A stretch of 64,000 nt of DNA from Aurantiacibacter marinus (GCF_001021555.1 NZ_LDCP01000002.1:124001-188000); one strand, 5' to 3'; shown: positions 15,977 to 25,890, numbered from the stretch's first letter. Program-made: numbers and translations. Notes: a model not told the origin generated them from the sequence alone.

Positions 15977-18658
15977 ATGAACACAGTCTACAATTTCGGC
16001 GGCCCGAAATCAGACGGGGCGGCGCATGACGATCCCCGGCAGAAGGACAAGACTGTAACCGGAGGCAAGGGCGCAAATCTTGCAGAAATGGCGGGCATCG
16101 GCCTGCCGGTCCCTCCCGGCTTCACCATCACGACCGAGGAATCGGTGCGCTATCTGAATGAAGGCGAGGCTTTCTCCGACAAGCTGCGCGCCGATGTCGC
16201 TGCCGCACTGACCCATATCGAACGCGCGGTGGGCAAGAATTTTGGCGATCCGGCAGACCCGATGCTGGTGTCCGTCCGCTCTGGCGCGCGGGTTTCCATG
16301 CCCGGCATGATGGACACCGTCCTGAACCTTGGCCTGAACGATGCAACTGTGGCCGGCCTGGCCGATATCAGCGGCGATGCGCGCTTTGCGTGGGACAGTT
16401 ATCGCCGCTTCATCCAGATGTATTCCGACGTCGTGCTCGGCCTTGATCACGGCCTGTTCGAAGAAGCGATGGAAATCGCCAAGGAAGACCGGGGCTACTT
16501 CACCGATACAGAGCTTTCGGCGGAGGATTTGCAGGAACTGGTCGGTCAGTACAAATCCATCGTCGAAGAAGAGCGCGGCGCGCCTTTCCCGCAGGACGTG
16601 CACGAACAATTGTGGGGCGCCATCGCCGCTGTGTTCGAAAGCTGGGATGCGGACCGGGCCAAGGTGTACCGTCGGCTTAACAATATTCCGGGCGATTGGG
16701 GCACAGCAGTAAACGTGCAGGCCATGGTGTTCGGCAACATGGGCGAAACCAGCGCCACCGGTGTCGCCTTTACCCGCGACCCTTCCACCGGAGAGCGTTC
16801 CTATTACGGTGAATGGCTGGTCAACGCGCAGGGTGAGGATGTGGTGGCAGGCATCCGCACACCGCAATATCTGACCAAGGCCCGCCGCGTGGCAGCAGGT
16901 GCAGATTTGCCGAGCATGGAAGAAGCCATGCCCGCTGCCTACGAAGAACTGGCCCGCGTGTTCGACCTGCTGGAACTGCATTACAAGGACATGCAGGATA
17001 TCGAATTCACGGTAGAGCGCGGCAAGCTGTGGATGCTGCAAACCCGTTCTGGAAAGCGCACTGCCAAGGCTGCGCTGAAGATGGCGGTCGATATGGCAGG
17101 CGAAGGTCTGATCGACGAAGAAACCGCTATCCTGCGCGTCGATCCGATGGCGCTTGATCAACTGCTTCATCCGACACTGGACCCGGATGCGCCGCGCGAT
17201 ATTCTGGCGAAAGGCCTTCCTGCCTCTCCCGGTGCAGCTTCCGGCAAGATCGTGCTTGATGCCGATACGGCGGAACTTTGGGCCGGGCGCGAAGAAGCGG
17301 TTATTCTGGTGCGCGTGGAAACCAGCCCCGAAGACATTCACGGTATGCACGCGGCCAAAGGCATTCTGACGGCGCGCGGCGGCATGACGTCACACGCCGC
17401 CGTGGTGGCGCGCGGCATGGGACGGCCCTGCGTATCCGGCGCGTCGGCGGTCTCGATCAATCTGGTTAACCGAACCCTGCGCATTGGCGACAGGGAATTG
17501 CAGGAAGGCGATATAATCACGCTGGACGGTGCCAAGGGCGAGATCATGGCGGGGCAGGTGCCCACGATAGAGCCGGCGCTTGACGGCGATTTCGGCGTGC
17601 TGATGGAATGGGCGGACAAGCACCGCCGCATGGGTGTTCGCACCAATGCTGAAACACCTGCCGATTGCCGCACCGCACGCGGTTTTGGGGCAGAAGGCAT
17701 CGGCCTGTGCCGCACCGAACACATGTTCTTCGACGCGGGCCGGATCAGTGCCGTGCGCGCGATGATCCTTGCCGATGACGAGACTGGACGGCGTACCGCT
17801 TTGGCGCGTCTGCTGCCCGAACAGCGCGGCGATTTTGGCGAGATTTTCCGCACGATGGCGGGCCTGCCGTGCACCATCCGCCTGCTCGATCCGCCGCTGC
17901 ATGAATTCATGCCGACCCGCGACGAGGAATTTGCCGATCTGGCCAATGATCTGGGCGTGGCTGTCGATCACCTGAAACGCCGCGCGGATGAATTGCACGA
18001 ATTCAACCCCATGCTCGGCCATCGCGGCTGCCGACTGGGCATCACTTTTCCCGAAATCTATGAAATGCAGGCACGCGCCATCTTCGAGGCCGCTTGCGAT
18101 GTGACCGCCGAGGGCGGCGATGCAGTCGTGCCCGAAGTAATGATCCCGCTGGTGGCGACGCGCAAGGAACTCGAAATCCTGCGCAAACTGGTCGATCGCG
18201 CGGCGGAACAGGTTTTCACCGAGAAGGGCGCGCGGGTCGAATATCTGGTCGGTACCATGATCGAATTGCCACGCGCCGCGTTGATGGCAGGCGAAATTGC
18301 TCACGAGGCGAAGTTCTTCAGCTTCGGCACCAATGATCTGACGCAGACCGCGCTCGGTGTCAGCCGGGACGATGCAGGCCGCTTCCTCGGCCCATATGTG
18401 GAGCAGGGCATCTACGCCCGCGATCCATTCGTCAGCCTGGATATTGATGGTGTGGGCCAGCTGGTCGAAATCGCGGCTGAACGCGGCAGGGCAACCACGC
18501 CGGAAATCAAGCTGGGCATTTGCGGTGAGCATGGCGGCGACCCGGAAAGTATCGCTTTCTGCGAGAAAGTCGGCCTGGATTACGTCAGCGCATCTCCCTA
18601 CCGCGTGCCGATCGCGCGGCTGGCGGCAGCGCAGGCCGCGCTACGTTCCGGCAGGTGA
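15977..18658 (+). CDS. ppdK: Pyruvate, phosphate dikinase
   Basis: Interconverts pyruvate + ATP + phosphate and phosphoenolpyruvate + AMP + diphosphate; the 893-residue length is normal. The ATP-grasp N-terminal domain has GGKGANLAEM and PVPPGFTITTE; the central phosphohistidine domain has GGMTSHAAVVARGMG with the catalytic histidine at residue 473; the C-terminal PEP-binding barrel has GIGLCRTEHMFF and GTNDLTQ. AGGAAAG lies upstream of the ATG. It stands alone between glyS and a convergent methyltransferase, with which it shares 18 bases at the 3' end. It would supply PEP from pyruvate. Confidence 0.97.
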   Translation: MNTVYNFGGPKSDGAAHDDPRQKDKTVTGGKGANLAEMAGIGLPVPPGFTITTEESVRYLNEGEAFSDKLRADVAAALTHIERAVGKNFGDPADPMLVSVRSGARVSMPGMMDTVLNLGLNDATVAGLADISGDARFAWDSYRRFIQMYSDVVLGLDHGLFEEAMEIAKEDRGYFTDTELSAEDLQELVGQYKSIVEEERGAPFPQDVHEQLWGAIAAVFESWDADRAKVYRRLNNIPGDWGTAVNVQAMVFGNMGETSATGVAFTRDPSTGERSYYGEWLVNAQGEDVVAGIRTPQYLTKARRVAAGADLPSMEEAMPAAYEELARVFDLLELHYKDMQDIEFTVERGKLWMLQTRSGKRTAKAALKMAVDMAGEGLIDEETAILRVDPMALDQLLHPTLDPDAPRDILAKGLPASPGAASGKIVLDADTAELWAGREEAVILVRVETSPEDIHGMHAAKGILTARGGMTSHAAVVARGMGRPCVSGASAVSINLVNRTLRIGDRELQEGDIITLDGAKGEIMAGQVPTIEPALDGDFGVLMEWADKHRRMGVRTNAETPADCRTARGFGAEGIGLCRTEHMFFDAGRISAVRAMILADDETGRRTALARLLPEQRGDFGEIFRTMAGLPCTIRLLDPPLHEFMPTRDEEFADLANDLGVAVDHLKRRADELHEFNPMLGHRGCRLGITFPEIYEMQARAIFEAACDVTAEGGDAVVPEVMIPLVATRKELEILRKLVDRAAEQVFTEKGARVEYLVGTMIELPRAALMAGEIAHEAKFFSFGTNDLTQTALGVSRDDAGRFLGPYVEQGIYARDPFVSLDIDGVGQLVEIAAERGRATTPEIKLGICGEHGGDPESIAFCEKVGLDYVSASPYRVPIARLAAAQAALRSGR

Positions 18659-19408
18659 CCTGCGGCCAGTAAGAGTGATGATCTCGAAGGTCTCGCTGAC
18701 CTTTCCGTCATCGTCCGCCATCGCCATAAATGCTTCGCGGGCCCGCTGAAATGCAGTTCGACCAAGCGGCGGAGCGGGAGAGGCCAGGACATTGCCAAGC
18801 GCTTGTTCGCGCAAGTCCTGAACCAGGCGATCGAATGTTGAATACCGGACGGTCAACATATGGCTGTCTACCACTGGATTGGTCCAACCGGCACGCTGCA
18901 GAAGACCAGGGCATGAACGCGGATCAATCAACGGATGCATACGGGCAGCCGGACGTTCCGGTTCCGCTTCGAACATTGCACGGCGCAGCTTCGCCAGGCT
19001 CGCCCCGCCGACGAAACTCGCAATCGCCAAGCCTCCGGGCTTCAGCAGTTCGCGCATCTGGATCAGAGCGCCGGGAAGATCATTGACCGTTCCAAGGCTG
19101 TTGATGCTGGCAACACAATCGAAAGAGGCAGAGAGCAAATTGGAGGGCACATCGAAATCGTGCAAACCGGTCGAATCGAAGGCTGGCATCTGCCGCCAAT
19201 CCACGCCGCGCATCTGCTCGCTGCCGAAACCGTCTAACAAAACGGTTTCCGGCTCGAACCGGATGAACGCCAGGCGATCTTCGATGTCAGCTGAGATATG
19301 GGCGAACAGAAACGGGTCAGCAGCGGACCTTCTGCCCATGATTTCCGCACGCTTTCTGCGCACTGCTTTCCGGCGGTTGGAAAAGATTATCGGTGGTGCA
19401 TTGGCCAT
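18641..19408 (-). CDS. SAM-dependent methyltransferase (BioC/NDUFAF5-like)
   Basis: A 255-residue class I methyltransferase resembling BioC and the mitochondrial complex I assembly factor NDUFAF5. The N-terminus is short and basic (SNRRKAVRRKRA). The Rossmann core includes a degraded glycine motif LLDGFGSE, then FDCVASINSLGTVNDLPG and LLKPGGLAIASFVGG. The ATG at 19408 gives the usual family start; an earlier start adds 20 residues without homology. It is divergent from comF. In alphaproteobacteria this family commonly sits next to comF, which fits here. The substrate cannot be told from sequence. Confidence 0.85.
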   Translation of the reverse strand: MANAPPIIFSNRRKAVRRKRAEIMGRRSAADPFLFAHISADIEDRLAFIRFEPETVLLDGFGSEQMRGVDWRQMPAFDSTGLHDFDVPSNLLSASFDCVASINSLGTVNDLPGALIQMRELLKPGGLAIASFVGGASLAKLRRAMFEAEPERPAARMHPLIDPRSCPGLLQRAGWTNPVVDSHMLTVRYSTFDRLVQDLREQALGNVLASPAPPLGRTAFQRAREAFMAMADDDGKVSETFEIITLTGRRSPAGT

Positions 19409-19451
19409 GTGCGCTTGCCTACAGTCCAACCGCGGGGCAGCATAGCCCGCA

Positions 19452-20222
19452 ATGCAAGCTTCGCGCATCGTTTCAGAGACTTTCGCTCCATTGGTAGATT
19501 TGATCTACCCACCTCGCTGCCCCCTGTGCGGCGACGGACTGGCTGCGCAAAAGGGGCTGTGCTTCAGTTGCTGGGAAACGCTTTCCATTCCCGGTGAACC
19601 CGCCTGCCGAAAGTGCCAGCGGCCTTTTACCGATATGAAAATGGTCGGAGGCAGCACGGTTGAATTTCTGCCCGGTCATACCTGCGCACCGTGTGCGGCG
19701 TATCCACCAAAACATGACGGTATCGCTGCTGGAACACTTTACAATGATACCGCCCGCCAACTTGTCCTGTCCTTCAAGCACGGCCGGCGGATAGCTCTGG
19801 CCCCGATGCTCGCGCGGTTGATTGCAGCACGTTTGCCGGAAATGCAGGGAGAATGGCTCGCTGTGCCAGTACCGCTGCACCGCTTTCGTTTGTGGCGGCG
19901 CGGCTATAACCAATCTGCACTGCTAGCGCGGGAGATCAGCAAGATTACCGATATGCAATTGCTGGTGGACGGCCTGCTACGAACCCGCGCTACACCGGCA
20001 TTGGGAGGACTGGGAAGAGAACAACGCGCACAAACTCTAGGTGGTGCCATTACGCCCAATCCCCGGCGGCAAACGGCGATAGAGGGCGCGAATGTCCTTC
20101 TGGTCGATGATGTCCTCACCAGTGGCGCAACCAGCAACGCTTGTGTGGCAGCGCTCAAGGCCGCCGGCGCGAAGAAGGTGATGATCGGTTGCTTTTCCCG
20201 CGTGCTCGATGACGCTTCGTAG
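19452..20222 (+). CDS. comF: ComF family protein (phosphoribosyltransferase-like)
   Basis: A 256-residue ComF-family protein. The N-terminal half has paired cysteines (C23/C26, C37/C40 and further CRKC and CAPC pairs) forming zinc-finger-like sites. The C-terminal half is a phosphoribosyltransferase fold with the PRPP-binding loop VLLVDDVLTSGAT around residues 215-227. ComF proteins are needed for DNA uptake in naturally competent bacteria, but the family is also found in species without known competence. GTP or PRPP substrates are not established. It is divergent from the methyltransferase gene. Confidence 0.92.
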   Translation: MQASRIVSETFAPLVDLIYPPRCPLCGDGLAAQKGLCFSCWETLSIPGEPACRKCQRPFTDMKMVGGSTVEFLPGHTCAPCAAYPPKHDGIAAGTLYNDTARQLVLSFKHGRRIALAPMLARLIAARLPEMQGEWLAVPVPLHRFRLWRRGYNQSALLAREISKITDMQLLVDGLLRTRATPALGGLGREQRAQTLGGAITPNPRRQTAIEGANVLLVDDVLTSGATSNACVAALKAAGAKKVMIGCFSRVLDDAS

Positions 20223-20549
20223 CCGTATCATGGCATCCCGAATGCAAGACGCCCGTAACAAGCAAAACGCCCGGAGGTTTCCCCCCGGGCGTTCGCGTGA
20301 CGATATCGCTGAAACCTCGCGTCACCCCCCAGCGGCGCGGCAGTTCCAAACCCTCATGAACCGGGCCGGAATTTTCTCCGTTCCCGTTTCCTCCCATTCC
20401 TTGGCACGCAATGTGTCATGAAACGACAGCCGGCCCGTCAAGCCGAACACCTCTCTTTTCATTGAAAGGTTTCCGATTAAACCAGTTTTTGACATATGAT
20501 AGATTTTGATACGGTTCTGTGATTATCGTGCAACAAAAGGGTACGCACA
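20223..20549. other. Intergenic region comF-hisI, no gene seen
   Basis: 327 bases without a credible gene. The left part holds a strong hairpin; the right 120 bases are AT-rich for this genome and contain TTTTTGACATATGATAG near 20480-20505, which has a -35-like TTGACA but no -10 at normal spacing. A TTGGCACG at 20400 resembles a sigma-54 -24 element but lacks the -12 part. Confidence 0.6.
20266..20293 (-). terminator. Intrinsic terminator hairpin downstream of comF
   Basis: A nine-bp stem AACGCCCGG / CCGGGCGTT with a ten-base loop. On the minus strand it is followed by TTGC after TTTT; on the plus strand by TTCGCG. It therefore looks like a better terminator for leftward transcription, although only comF, read rightward, is close. 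Confidence 0.5.
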
Positions 20550-20972
20550 GTGAAACCGGGTTTCCCATTCTTAAAGGTCCAGATTATCTCCAGCAACGAT
20601 CAGAATGAACAGCGCGTTCGTGAACTAGGGTCTGCTTTCATGCCAAAGTACGATTCTGCCGGTCTGCTCAGCGCGGTCGTGCAGGATGCAGCCACGGGCG
20701 ATGTTCTCATGGTGGCCTTCATGGATGCAGAGGCGCTTGAGGCGACTCGCTCCACGAGAGAGGCACACTTCCATTCCCGCAGCCGCGGCACGCTTTGGAA
20801 GAAGGGTGAAACATCCGGCAATGTCCTCAAGGTCGAGGAAATGCTTGTAGATTGCGATCAGGATGCGCTGGTTCTGAAGGTCCGGCCCGCCGGTCCCGCC
20901 TGTCACACCGGAGCGCGAAGCTGCTTTTACCGCCGCATCGACGGTGACGGACTGGCCAAAATAGATACGTAA
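20550..20972 (+). CDS. hisI: Phosphoribosyl-AMP cyclohydrolase
   Basis: Opens the purine ring of phosphoribosyl-AMP in histidine biosynthesis. Family hallmarks are FMDAEALEATRSTREAHFHS, SRGTLWKKGETSGN, the zinc/metal segments VDCDQDALVLKV and ACHTGARSCFYRR. The start is not certain: a GTG at 20550 (AAGGG seven bases upstream) gives 140 residues, and an ATG at 20640 would remove the LGSAF stretch that relatives normally have, so GTG is preferred even though the first ~20 residues look unlike the family. It stands alone, without other his genes nearby. Confidence 0.93.
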   Translation: MKPGFPFLKVQIISSNDQNEQRVRELGSAFMPKYDSAGLLSAVVQDAATGDVLMVAFMDAEALEATRSTREAHFHSRSRGTLWKKGETSGNVLKVEEMLVDCDQDALVLKVRPAGPACHTGARSCFYRRIDGDGLAKIDT

Positions 20973-20981
20973 TAGTGCGGT

Positions 20982-21818
20982 TCAGCCATTTTTGGACGCG
21001 TGGTAATAACTCTGCTCCAAAGCGTCGGCAGAAGCTTTGCCCCCGTGCACGGATATTTCCGACAGGATGTATCCAATTCCGCGCAGCCATTCGAGCAAAT
21101 CAGTAGCATCGTCGCCGTTTTCCGTCAGCAATTGTGGGGTCAACTCGAACAACAAATCGGGCGCAGAACAGCCTGTCAGCAATGCTTCTGCCCCTCGTAA
21201 TGCTTTCGCCTCGCCGCCCTCGATATCGAGTTTTATCAATGTGATGGAAGTATTCGCCAACACAGTATCGAGCCGTTCCATCCGGACCGTGCTGCCTCTA
21301 TCCTCAGGCTTTGCCGCCATCGCCATATCGCGGCCTGCATTGCCCGGTTCGCAGTGATGGATTACCGCGCTACCGGCCTCGTCGCTTACCGCCAACAAAT
21401 GTGCCGACACGTTTGTGGCAGAGTTGCGGGCCATATTTTCCGACAACAGCGCATGTGTCTGCGCGTTTGCTTCGAAGGCGTGGACGTGGCCGGCGGGCCC
21501 GACGATATGGCTGGCCAAAAGTGTAAAGTAACCAATGTTCGCGCCAACATCCGCGAAGGTGGCTCCGGGGCGAAGGATGCGCTGGATCACCTGGGTTTCA
21601 TGCGGCTCCCATTCACCCGTGCAATAGATTGTCCGGTCGATGAATTGCCGCAAGTCCAGTCCCATGGTGAAGCCATGCCGGGTCGTCACAATCTGGTGGT
21701 AATCCGCTGCGCCCGGATCGACCAATTTGTAGGCAAGCGAGCCAAGCCGCCATCGCCCGCGTTCAAACGGGGCAGTGCGGCTGGCGCTCGCCACGAGATG
21801 TCCGATATTGTTACGCAT
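20982..21818 (-). CDS. FkbM family methyltransferase
   Basis: A 278-residue class I methyltransferase of the FkbM (Methyltransf_21) type. The SAM-binding motif is FADVGANIGYFTLLAS, followed by VHAFEANAQTHALL and the family's characteristic IKLDIEGGEAKALRGAE block near residue 205, then a LLFELTPQLL strand. FkbM enzymes usually methylate hydroxyl groups on sugars or secondary metabolites, including surface polysaccharides. It is convergent with hisI (9-base gap) and alone on its strand, 73 bases downstream of cysK, so it may be read through from cysK. The substrate is unknown. Confidence 0.87.
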   Translation of the reverse strand: MRNNIGHLVASASRTAPFERGRWRLGSLAYKLVDPGAADYHQIVTTRHGFTMGLDLRQFIDRTIYCTGEWEPHETQVIQRILRPGATFADVGANIGYFTLLASHIVGPAGHVHAFEANAQTHALLSENMARNSATNVSAHLLAVSDEAGSAVIHHCEPGNAGRDMAMAAKPEDRGSTVRMERLDTVLANTSITLIKLDIEGGEAKALRGAEALLTGCSAPDLLFELTPQLLTENGDDATDLLEWLRGIGYILSEISVHGGKASADALEQSYYHASKNG

Positions 21819-21891
21819 GCCTGGGAGCCCCGGAAGTTGAAAGGCCTCTTTACCCCCTCAACATTAAGGATCCCCAAGCACGCCTTGTAAA

Positions 21892-22812
21892 TTACTCTGT
21901 CGGCAGGAAATCCGGGACCGAGAGATATCGCTCTCCGGTGTCGTAATTGAAGCCGAGCACGCGTGTACCTTCATCCAGATCAGGCAGCTTTTTGGCGATG
22001 GCAGCCAGCGTTGCGCCGGAACTTATGCCGACCAGCAAACCTTCTTCTGCCGCACAGCGGCGCGCCATGTCCTTCGCAGCCTCTGCCTCCACTTTTATCG
22101 CGCCGTCGATAGACTGCGTGTGAAGGTTGCCGGGTATGAAGCCTGCGCCGATGCCCTGAATAGGATGCGGGCCGGGCTGACCACCGGAAATGACCGGCGA
22201 TAGTTCGGGCTCGACAGCGAATGAACGCAGGTTCGGCCAGCTTTTTTTCAATTCTTCTGCGCACCCGGTCAGATGACCGCCGGTGCCGACGCCAGTGATC
22301 ATCACATCGATAGGGGAATCCGCGAAGTCGTTCAGGATTTCCATCGCGGTCGTGCGGGTATGCACTTCTACGTTGGCGGGGTTTTCGAATTGCTGCGGCA
22401 TCCATGCGCCTTCGATTGTGCCGGTCAATTCAGCCGCACGTTCCAGCGCACCCTTCATACCCTTTTCCTTCGGCGTCAGGTCGAAGCTGGCCCCATAGGC
22501 AAGCATCAGGCGGCGGCGTTCCAGGCTCATGCTTTCAGGCATGACGAGGATCAGTTTGTAGCCCTTGACCGCGGCGACCATTGCAAGACCGATGCCCGTA
22601 TTACCGCTTGTCGGTTCAACAATCGTGCCGCCGGGCTGCAATTCGCCAGACTTCTCTGCCGCCTCTACCATGGCGAGCGCGATGCGATCCTTGATCGAGC
22701 CTCCGGGATTGGCGCGTTCGCTTTTTACCCAGACTTCATGGTCCGGAAACAAGCGTGACAGACGGATGTGCGGCGTGTTGCCGATGGATTGCAGAACAGT
22801 ATCGAACTTCAT
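21892..22812 (-). CDS. cysK: Cysteine synthase A (O-acetylserine sulfhydrylase)
   Basis: PLP enzyme making cysteine from O-acetylserine and sulfide; 306 residues. The PLP lysine is K41 in [11 protein letters not shown]; the substrate loop is [13 protein letters not shown] and the PLP-phosphate loop is [10 protein letters not shown]. The C-terminal region is complete, with [11 protein letters not shown]. It is probably co-transcribed with the MFS gene, whose stop is three bases upstream. CysK and CysM types are close; the gene name is the more likely of the two. Confidence 0.93.
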   Translation of the reverse strand: MKFDTVLQSIGNTPHIRLSRLFPDHEVWVKSERANPGGSIKDRIALAMVEAAEKSGELQPGGTIVEPTSGNTGIGLAMVAAVKGYKLILVMPESMSLERRRLMLAYGASFDLTPKEKGMKGALERAAELTGTIEGAWMPQQFENPANVEVHTRTTAMEILNDFADSPIDVMITGVGTGGHLTGCAEELKKSWPNLRSFAVEPELSPVISGGQPGPHPIQGIGAGFIPGNLHTQSIDGAIKVEAEAAKDMARRCAAEEGLLVGISSGATLAAIAKKLPDLDEGTRVLGFNYDTGERYLSVPDFLPTE

Positions 22813-22815
22813 GGG

Positions 22816-24129
22816 TCAGGCCCCTTTTTTCGCAGCTTCGGTGGTCGGATCGGTTGGTGTATTGTCTTGCAACTCTTCAGGCGGGTCGAAGGTCCGCGTG
22901 GTGCGCAAGACAGGAAACAGGCCGGTCCATGCAGCAACCGTAACAATCGCCCCGGCGCCACCTGCAACCACCGCCGCTACCGGACCGATAAGGAAGGCCA
23001 GACTACCGGAAAAAAAGTCGCCGAATTCATTGCTGGCGCTGATTGTCATCAGCGAGACGGCGGAAACACGGCCACGCTTGTCATCGGGAGTGTGAAGCTG
23101 GATCAGTGATTGGCGGATATACACGCTGAACATATCTGCCGCGCCCACGATAAACAGCATGGCAAGCGAGAGCGGCATGGAGGTGGACAGGCCGAACACG
23201 ACCGTCGCGCAGCCAAATATCGCCACTGCTCCCAGCATTTTGGGCCCGACGTTGTTCTTCAGCGGGCTGAAAGAGAACCACAGCGCCGTCAATGCCGCTC
23301 CGATAGCCGGAGCCATAGCGAGCTGGCTGAGACCGCTGGCACCGACTTGCAGGATGTCTCTTGCATAAACCGGGAAAAGCGCCGTTGCGCCCGCCAGGAA
23401 CACAGCGAAAAGGTCGAGCGTGATAGCCCCAAGCACCATCTTGTTACGCACGACATAGACCAGTCCTTCACGTATCTGGCGCAATGGCTTGTCTGTACTG
23501 CGCGGCGATCCGCGTGGGACTTCGCCGATAAAACTCAGCGCGATGATGGAGCACGCAAACAAGACCGCAGCTATCGCATACGGCAGGAACGGCGCGACTT
23601 CGTACAGGACACCGCCAACTGCCGGCCCGACAATCATACCGACCTGCCATGCGATTGAAGAAAGCGCGATGGCGTTGGGCAAGATCGCCTTGGGCACAAG
23701 GTTGGGGGCGAGGGCGGAGAACGCAGGGCCGGCAAAGGCACGCGCGATGCCAAGGAAGACTGCAACAGTGTACAGGACCGGCAAACCGATCGCATAGTTC
23801 CATGTGAACAGCGCAAGCGTGCCTGCGCACAGCAATTGCATAAGAACCATCGCCCGCCCGAGATTGCGCCGATGGAACCGGTCTGCCGCAAGGCCGGTGA
23901 AGGGCGTCAGCAGAAACAGGGGAACGAACTGTAGCAGGCCAATCAGCGCAAGCTGGCCGGAGGCTTCTCCAACGCTCATCCCGGCATCGCGGGCAAGGTT
24001 GTAGGTCTGCCAACCGATAATCAGCAGCATCGCGTATTGCGCGAGGGTCATCGTCAACCGCGCGGCCCAATAAGCGCGAAAGTTGGCAACGCGGAACGGG
24101 TGCGTGTTCTGGGTGTCTGTCGTGGTCAC
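22816..24129 (-). CDS. MFS transporter (EntS/MFS_3-like)
   Basis: A 437-residue major facilitator with twelve predicted helices. It belongs to the MFS_3 group (enterobactin exporter EntS-like): N-terminal FRANFxAYWAARLTMT-type start, GLAADRFHRRNLGRAMV between helices 2 and 3, and NALAL-type helix 5 (LPNAIALSSIAWQVG). Such proteins export drugs or siderophores, but the substrate is not determinable. It ends three bases before cysK, so they form an operon, perhaps linking it to sulfur or cysteine metabolism by location only. Confidence 0.9.
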   Translation of the reverse strand: MTTTDTQNTHPFRVANFRAYWAARLTMTLAQYAMLLIIGWQTYNLARDAGMSVGEASGQLALIGLLQFVPLFLLTPFTGLAADRFHRRNLGRAMVLMQLLCAGTLALFTWNYAIGLPVLYTVAVFLGIARAFAGPAFSALAPNLVPKAILPNAIALSSIAWQVGMIVGPAVGGVLYEVAPFLPYAIAAVLFACSIIALSFIGEVPRGSPRSTDKPLRQIREGLVYVVRNKMVLGAITLDLFAVFLAGATALFPVYARDILQVGASGLSQLAMAPAIGAALTALWFSFSPLKNNVGPKMLGAVAIFGCATVVFGLSTSMPLSLAMLFIVGAADMFSVYIRQSLIQLHTPDDKRGRVSAVSLMTISASNEFGDFFSGSLAFLIGPVAAVVAGGAGAIVTVAAWTGLFPVLRTTRTFDPPEELQDNTPTDPTTEAAKKGA

Positions 24130-24191
24130 ACCAGCGCCATGGCAGCGCCGGTGGATTCTGCCAAGCTACCTAATGTTGGCGCGGGAAAAGT

Positions 24192-24563
24192 CTAGCGGCG
24201 ACCGCGAAGAGCCGGGTTGGGCTGCATTTCGGAAATCATCAGTTGAAAATCGTCGAGTCGCAAGATGCGTTCGAACTGGAAACCTGCGCGCTCTTCGGTC
24301 AGCCAGATGCAGTATGCCTCTATTCGTCCAACTGCGGGCAAACGAATGATCAGGCGATCCCCGCGGCTTATGTTTTCAGCTTCATCAATCATAAAGCCAT
24401 GTGCCGAAATATTCGACACATGCAGCTTCACATCGCCGTGCATCAGATGCTCTGCGATAACCATGTAGTCTACCGGATGCCGCGACGCGCGCCGCATATC
24501 GGTTACAGACAATTGTGCGCCCGCTGACATAAGCCCCAATACTCCCGTTGATTGGTTGAACAT
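24192..24563 (-). CDS. PilZ domain protein
   Basis: A 123-residue single-domain PilZ protein. The c-di-GMP-binding signature is present as an RxxxR motif, RRASR (residues 24-28), and an N-x-S-x-x-G motif, NISAHG, about 25 residues later, followed by the beta strands GDRLIIRLP and EAYCIWLTEERAGFQF. It may bind c-di-GMP, though the second motif has N in place of D, which many functional PilZ domains tolerate. It lies downstream of tyrS on the same strand with a 35-base gap. The target process (motility, polysaccharide) is unknown. Confidence 0.85.
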   Translation of the reverse strand: MFNQSTGVLGLMSAGAQLSVTDMRRASRHPVDYMVIAEHLMHGDVKLHVSNISAHGFMIDEAENISRGDRLIIRLPAVGRIEAYCIWLTEERAGFQFERILRLDDFQLMISEMQPNPALRGRR

Positions 24564-24598
24564 CGGTTATGCGGGAAAATAGTGGATATTTTGTAAAA

Positions 24599-25834
24599 TC
24601 AGCCTTTTCGCAGAATAGCGTGGCGTTTCTTCCCAAGGCTCAGGCGCAGTTCCTCGCCGCCCGCAGGTGCCTCTATCAAGAAGCCCGGATCGTCGATCGC
24701 TGTGTCATCAAGCTTGACCGCGCCTTCTGCGATCTTGCGCTTTGCCTCCCCGTTGGAAGCTGTGAAGCCAAGCGCAGTCAGCGCAGCACCGATGCGAATA
24801 CCATCTGGCGGAATATCCAGTACCGGCAAATCCTCGCCCATGCCGCCGCCTGCAAAAGTCTGCTCCGCCGTTGCTCGCGCGGACTTTGCTGCATCCTCTC
24901 CGCGCACAAGTTTTGTCACTTCGTCGGCCAGCACAATCTTGGCCTCGTTGATCTCGCTACCCTCGAGCGATTCAAGGCGGGCGATTTCATCAAGTGGCAA
25001 ATCGGTGAAAAGCTTCAGGAAGCGGCCCACGTCACGGTCGTCCGTATTTCGCCAATATTGCCAGAAGTCATATCCGGGCAATTGTGCCTCATTAAGCCAA
25101 ATTGCGCCCGATACCGACTTGCCCATCTTGGAGCCATCGGCGCGAGTGATGAGCGGGGCGGTCAGGCCGAACACTTCCTTGCCATCCATGCGGCGGGTCA
25201 ATTCGATCCCGTTTACGATGTTTCCCCACTGGTCACTGCCGCCAAGCTGTAACTGGCAATTGTACTCCCGAGCCAGCTTCATGAAGTCATAAGCCTGCAG
25301 GATCATGTAATTGAATTCGAGAAATGTAAGCGGCTGTTCGCGATCCAACCGCAGCTTCACCGAGTCGAAAGTGAGCATTCGATTGATTGTGAAGTGCTTG
25401 CCGACATCGCGCAGCAATTCGACATAGCCCAGCTTGCTCAGCCAATCATCGTTGTTAATCAGGAGTGCGCCGGTATCACTCTGGTCGAAGCGCAATATCC
25501 GCTCGAAGCTGCTGCGGATTGACGCGATGTTGGACGCCAGGACAGCGTCCGTCAGCATCTGCCGGGTCTCATCCTTCCCGCTTGGATCGCCCACCTTGGC
25601 AGTTCCGCCGCCCATGATCACGATGGGGCGGTGGCCGGCCTGCTGCACGCGCCGCAGAAGCATGATCGATGCGAGGTTACCGATGTGCAGCGATGGGGCG
25701 GTGGGATCGAATCCCACATATGCAGTCACGGTTTGCCGCGCGGCTAGGGCGTCCAGTCCCACAGCATCGGTAACTTGATGGACATGACCGCGTTCATTCA
25801 GCAGTCGGAGCAGATCAGAATTATAAGTCGTCAT
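24599..25834 (-). CDS. tyrS: Tyrosyl-tRNA synthetase
   Basis: Class I synthetase charging tRNA-Tyr, 411 residues. The HIGH-type motif is HIGNL at residues 50-54; the tyrosine pocket includes the YMILQAYDF and QLGGSDQWGNI blocks; the KMSKS-type loop is KMGKS near residue 235. A C-terminal S4 RNA-binding domain ends the protein. The KMGKS form is normal in this family. It is divergent from the DOMON-like gene. Confidence 0.96.
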   Translation of the reverse strand: MTTYNSDLLRLLNERGHVHQVTDAVGLDALAARQTVTAYVGFDPTAPSLHIGNLASIMLLRRVQQAGHRPIVIMGGGTAKVGDPSGKDETRQMLTDAVLASNIASIRSSFERILRFDQSDTGALLINNDDWLSKLGYVELLRDVGKHFTINRMLTFDSVKLRLDREQPLTFLEFNYMILQAYDFMKLAREYNCQLQLGGSDQWGNIVNGIELTRRMDGKEVFGLTAPLITRADGSKMGKSVSGAIWLNEAQLPGYDFWQYWRNTDDRDVGRFLKLFTDLPLDEIARLESLEGSEINEAKIVLADEVTKLVRGEDAAKSARATAEQTFAGGGMGEDLPVLDIPPDGIRIGAALTALGFTASNGEAKRKIAEGAVKLDDTAIDDPGFLIEAPAGGEELRLSLGKKRHAILRKG

Positions 25835-25890
25835 CGCAGGATACAGGAGCCTCTTTTTTGCGACGACGGCGCTAGCACGAGGATCTCTGC

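Noticed and set aside
16010-17350. 446-codon open frame opposite ppdK
   Set aside because: Shadow of ppdK; the plus-strand reading has all catalytic motifs.
20155-20397. 80-codon minus-strand ORF (MGGNGNGEN...) overlapping comF
   Set aside because: It runs through the comF 3' end and the terminator hairpin and has low complexity, so it is a chance ORF.
20400-20419. TTGGCACG resembling a sigma-54 -24 element before hisI
   Set aside because: The -12 position reads GTGTC instead of TTGCW, so the pair is incomplete.
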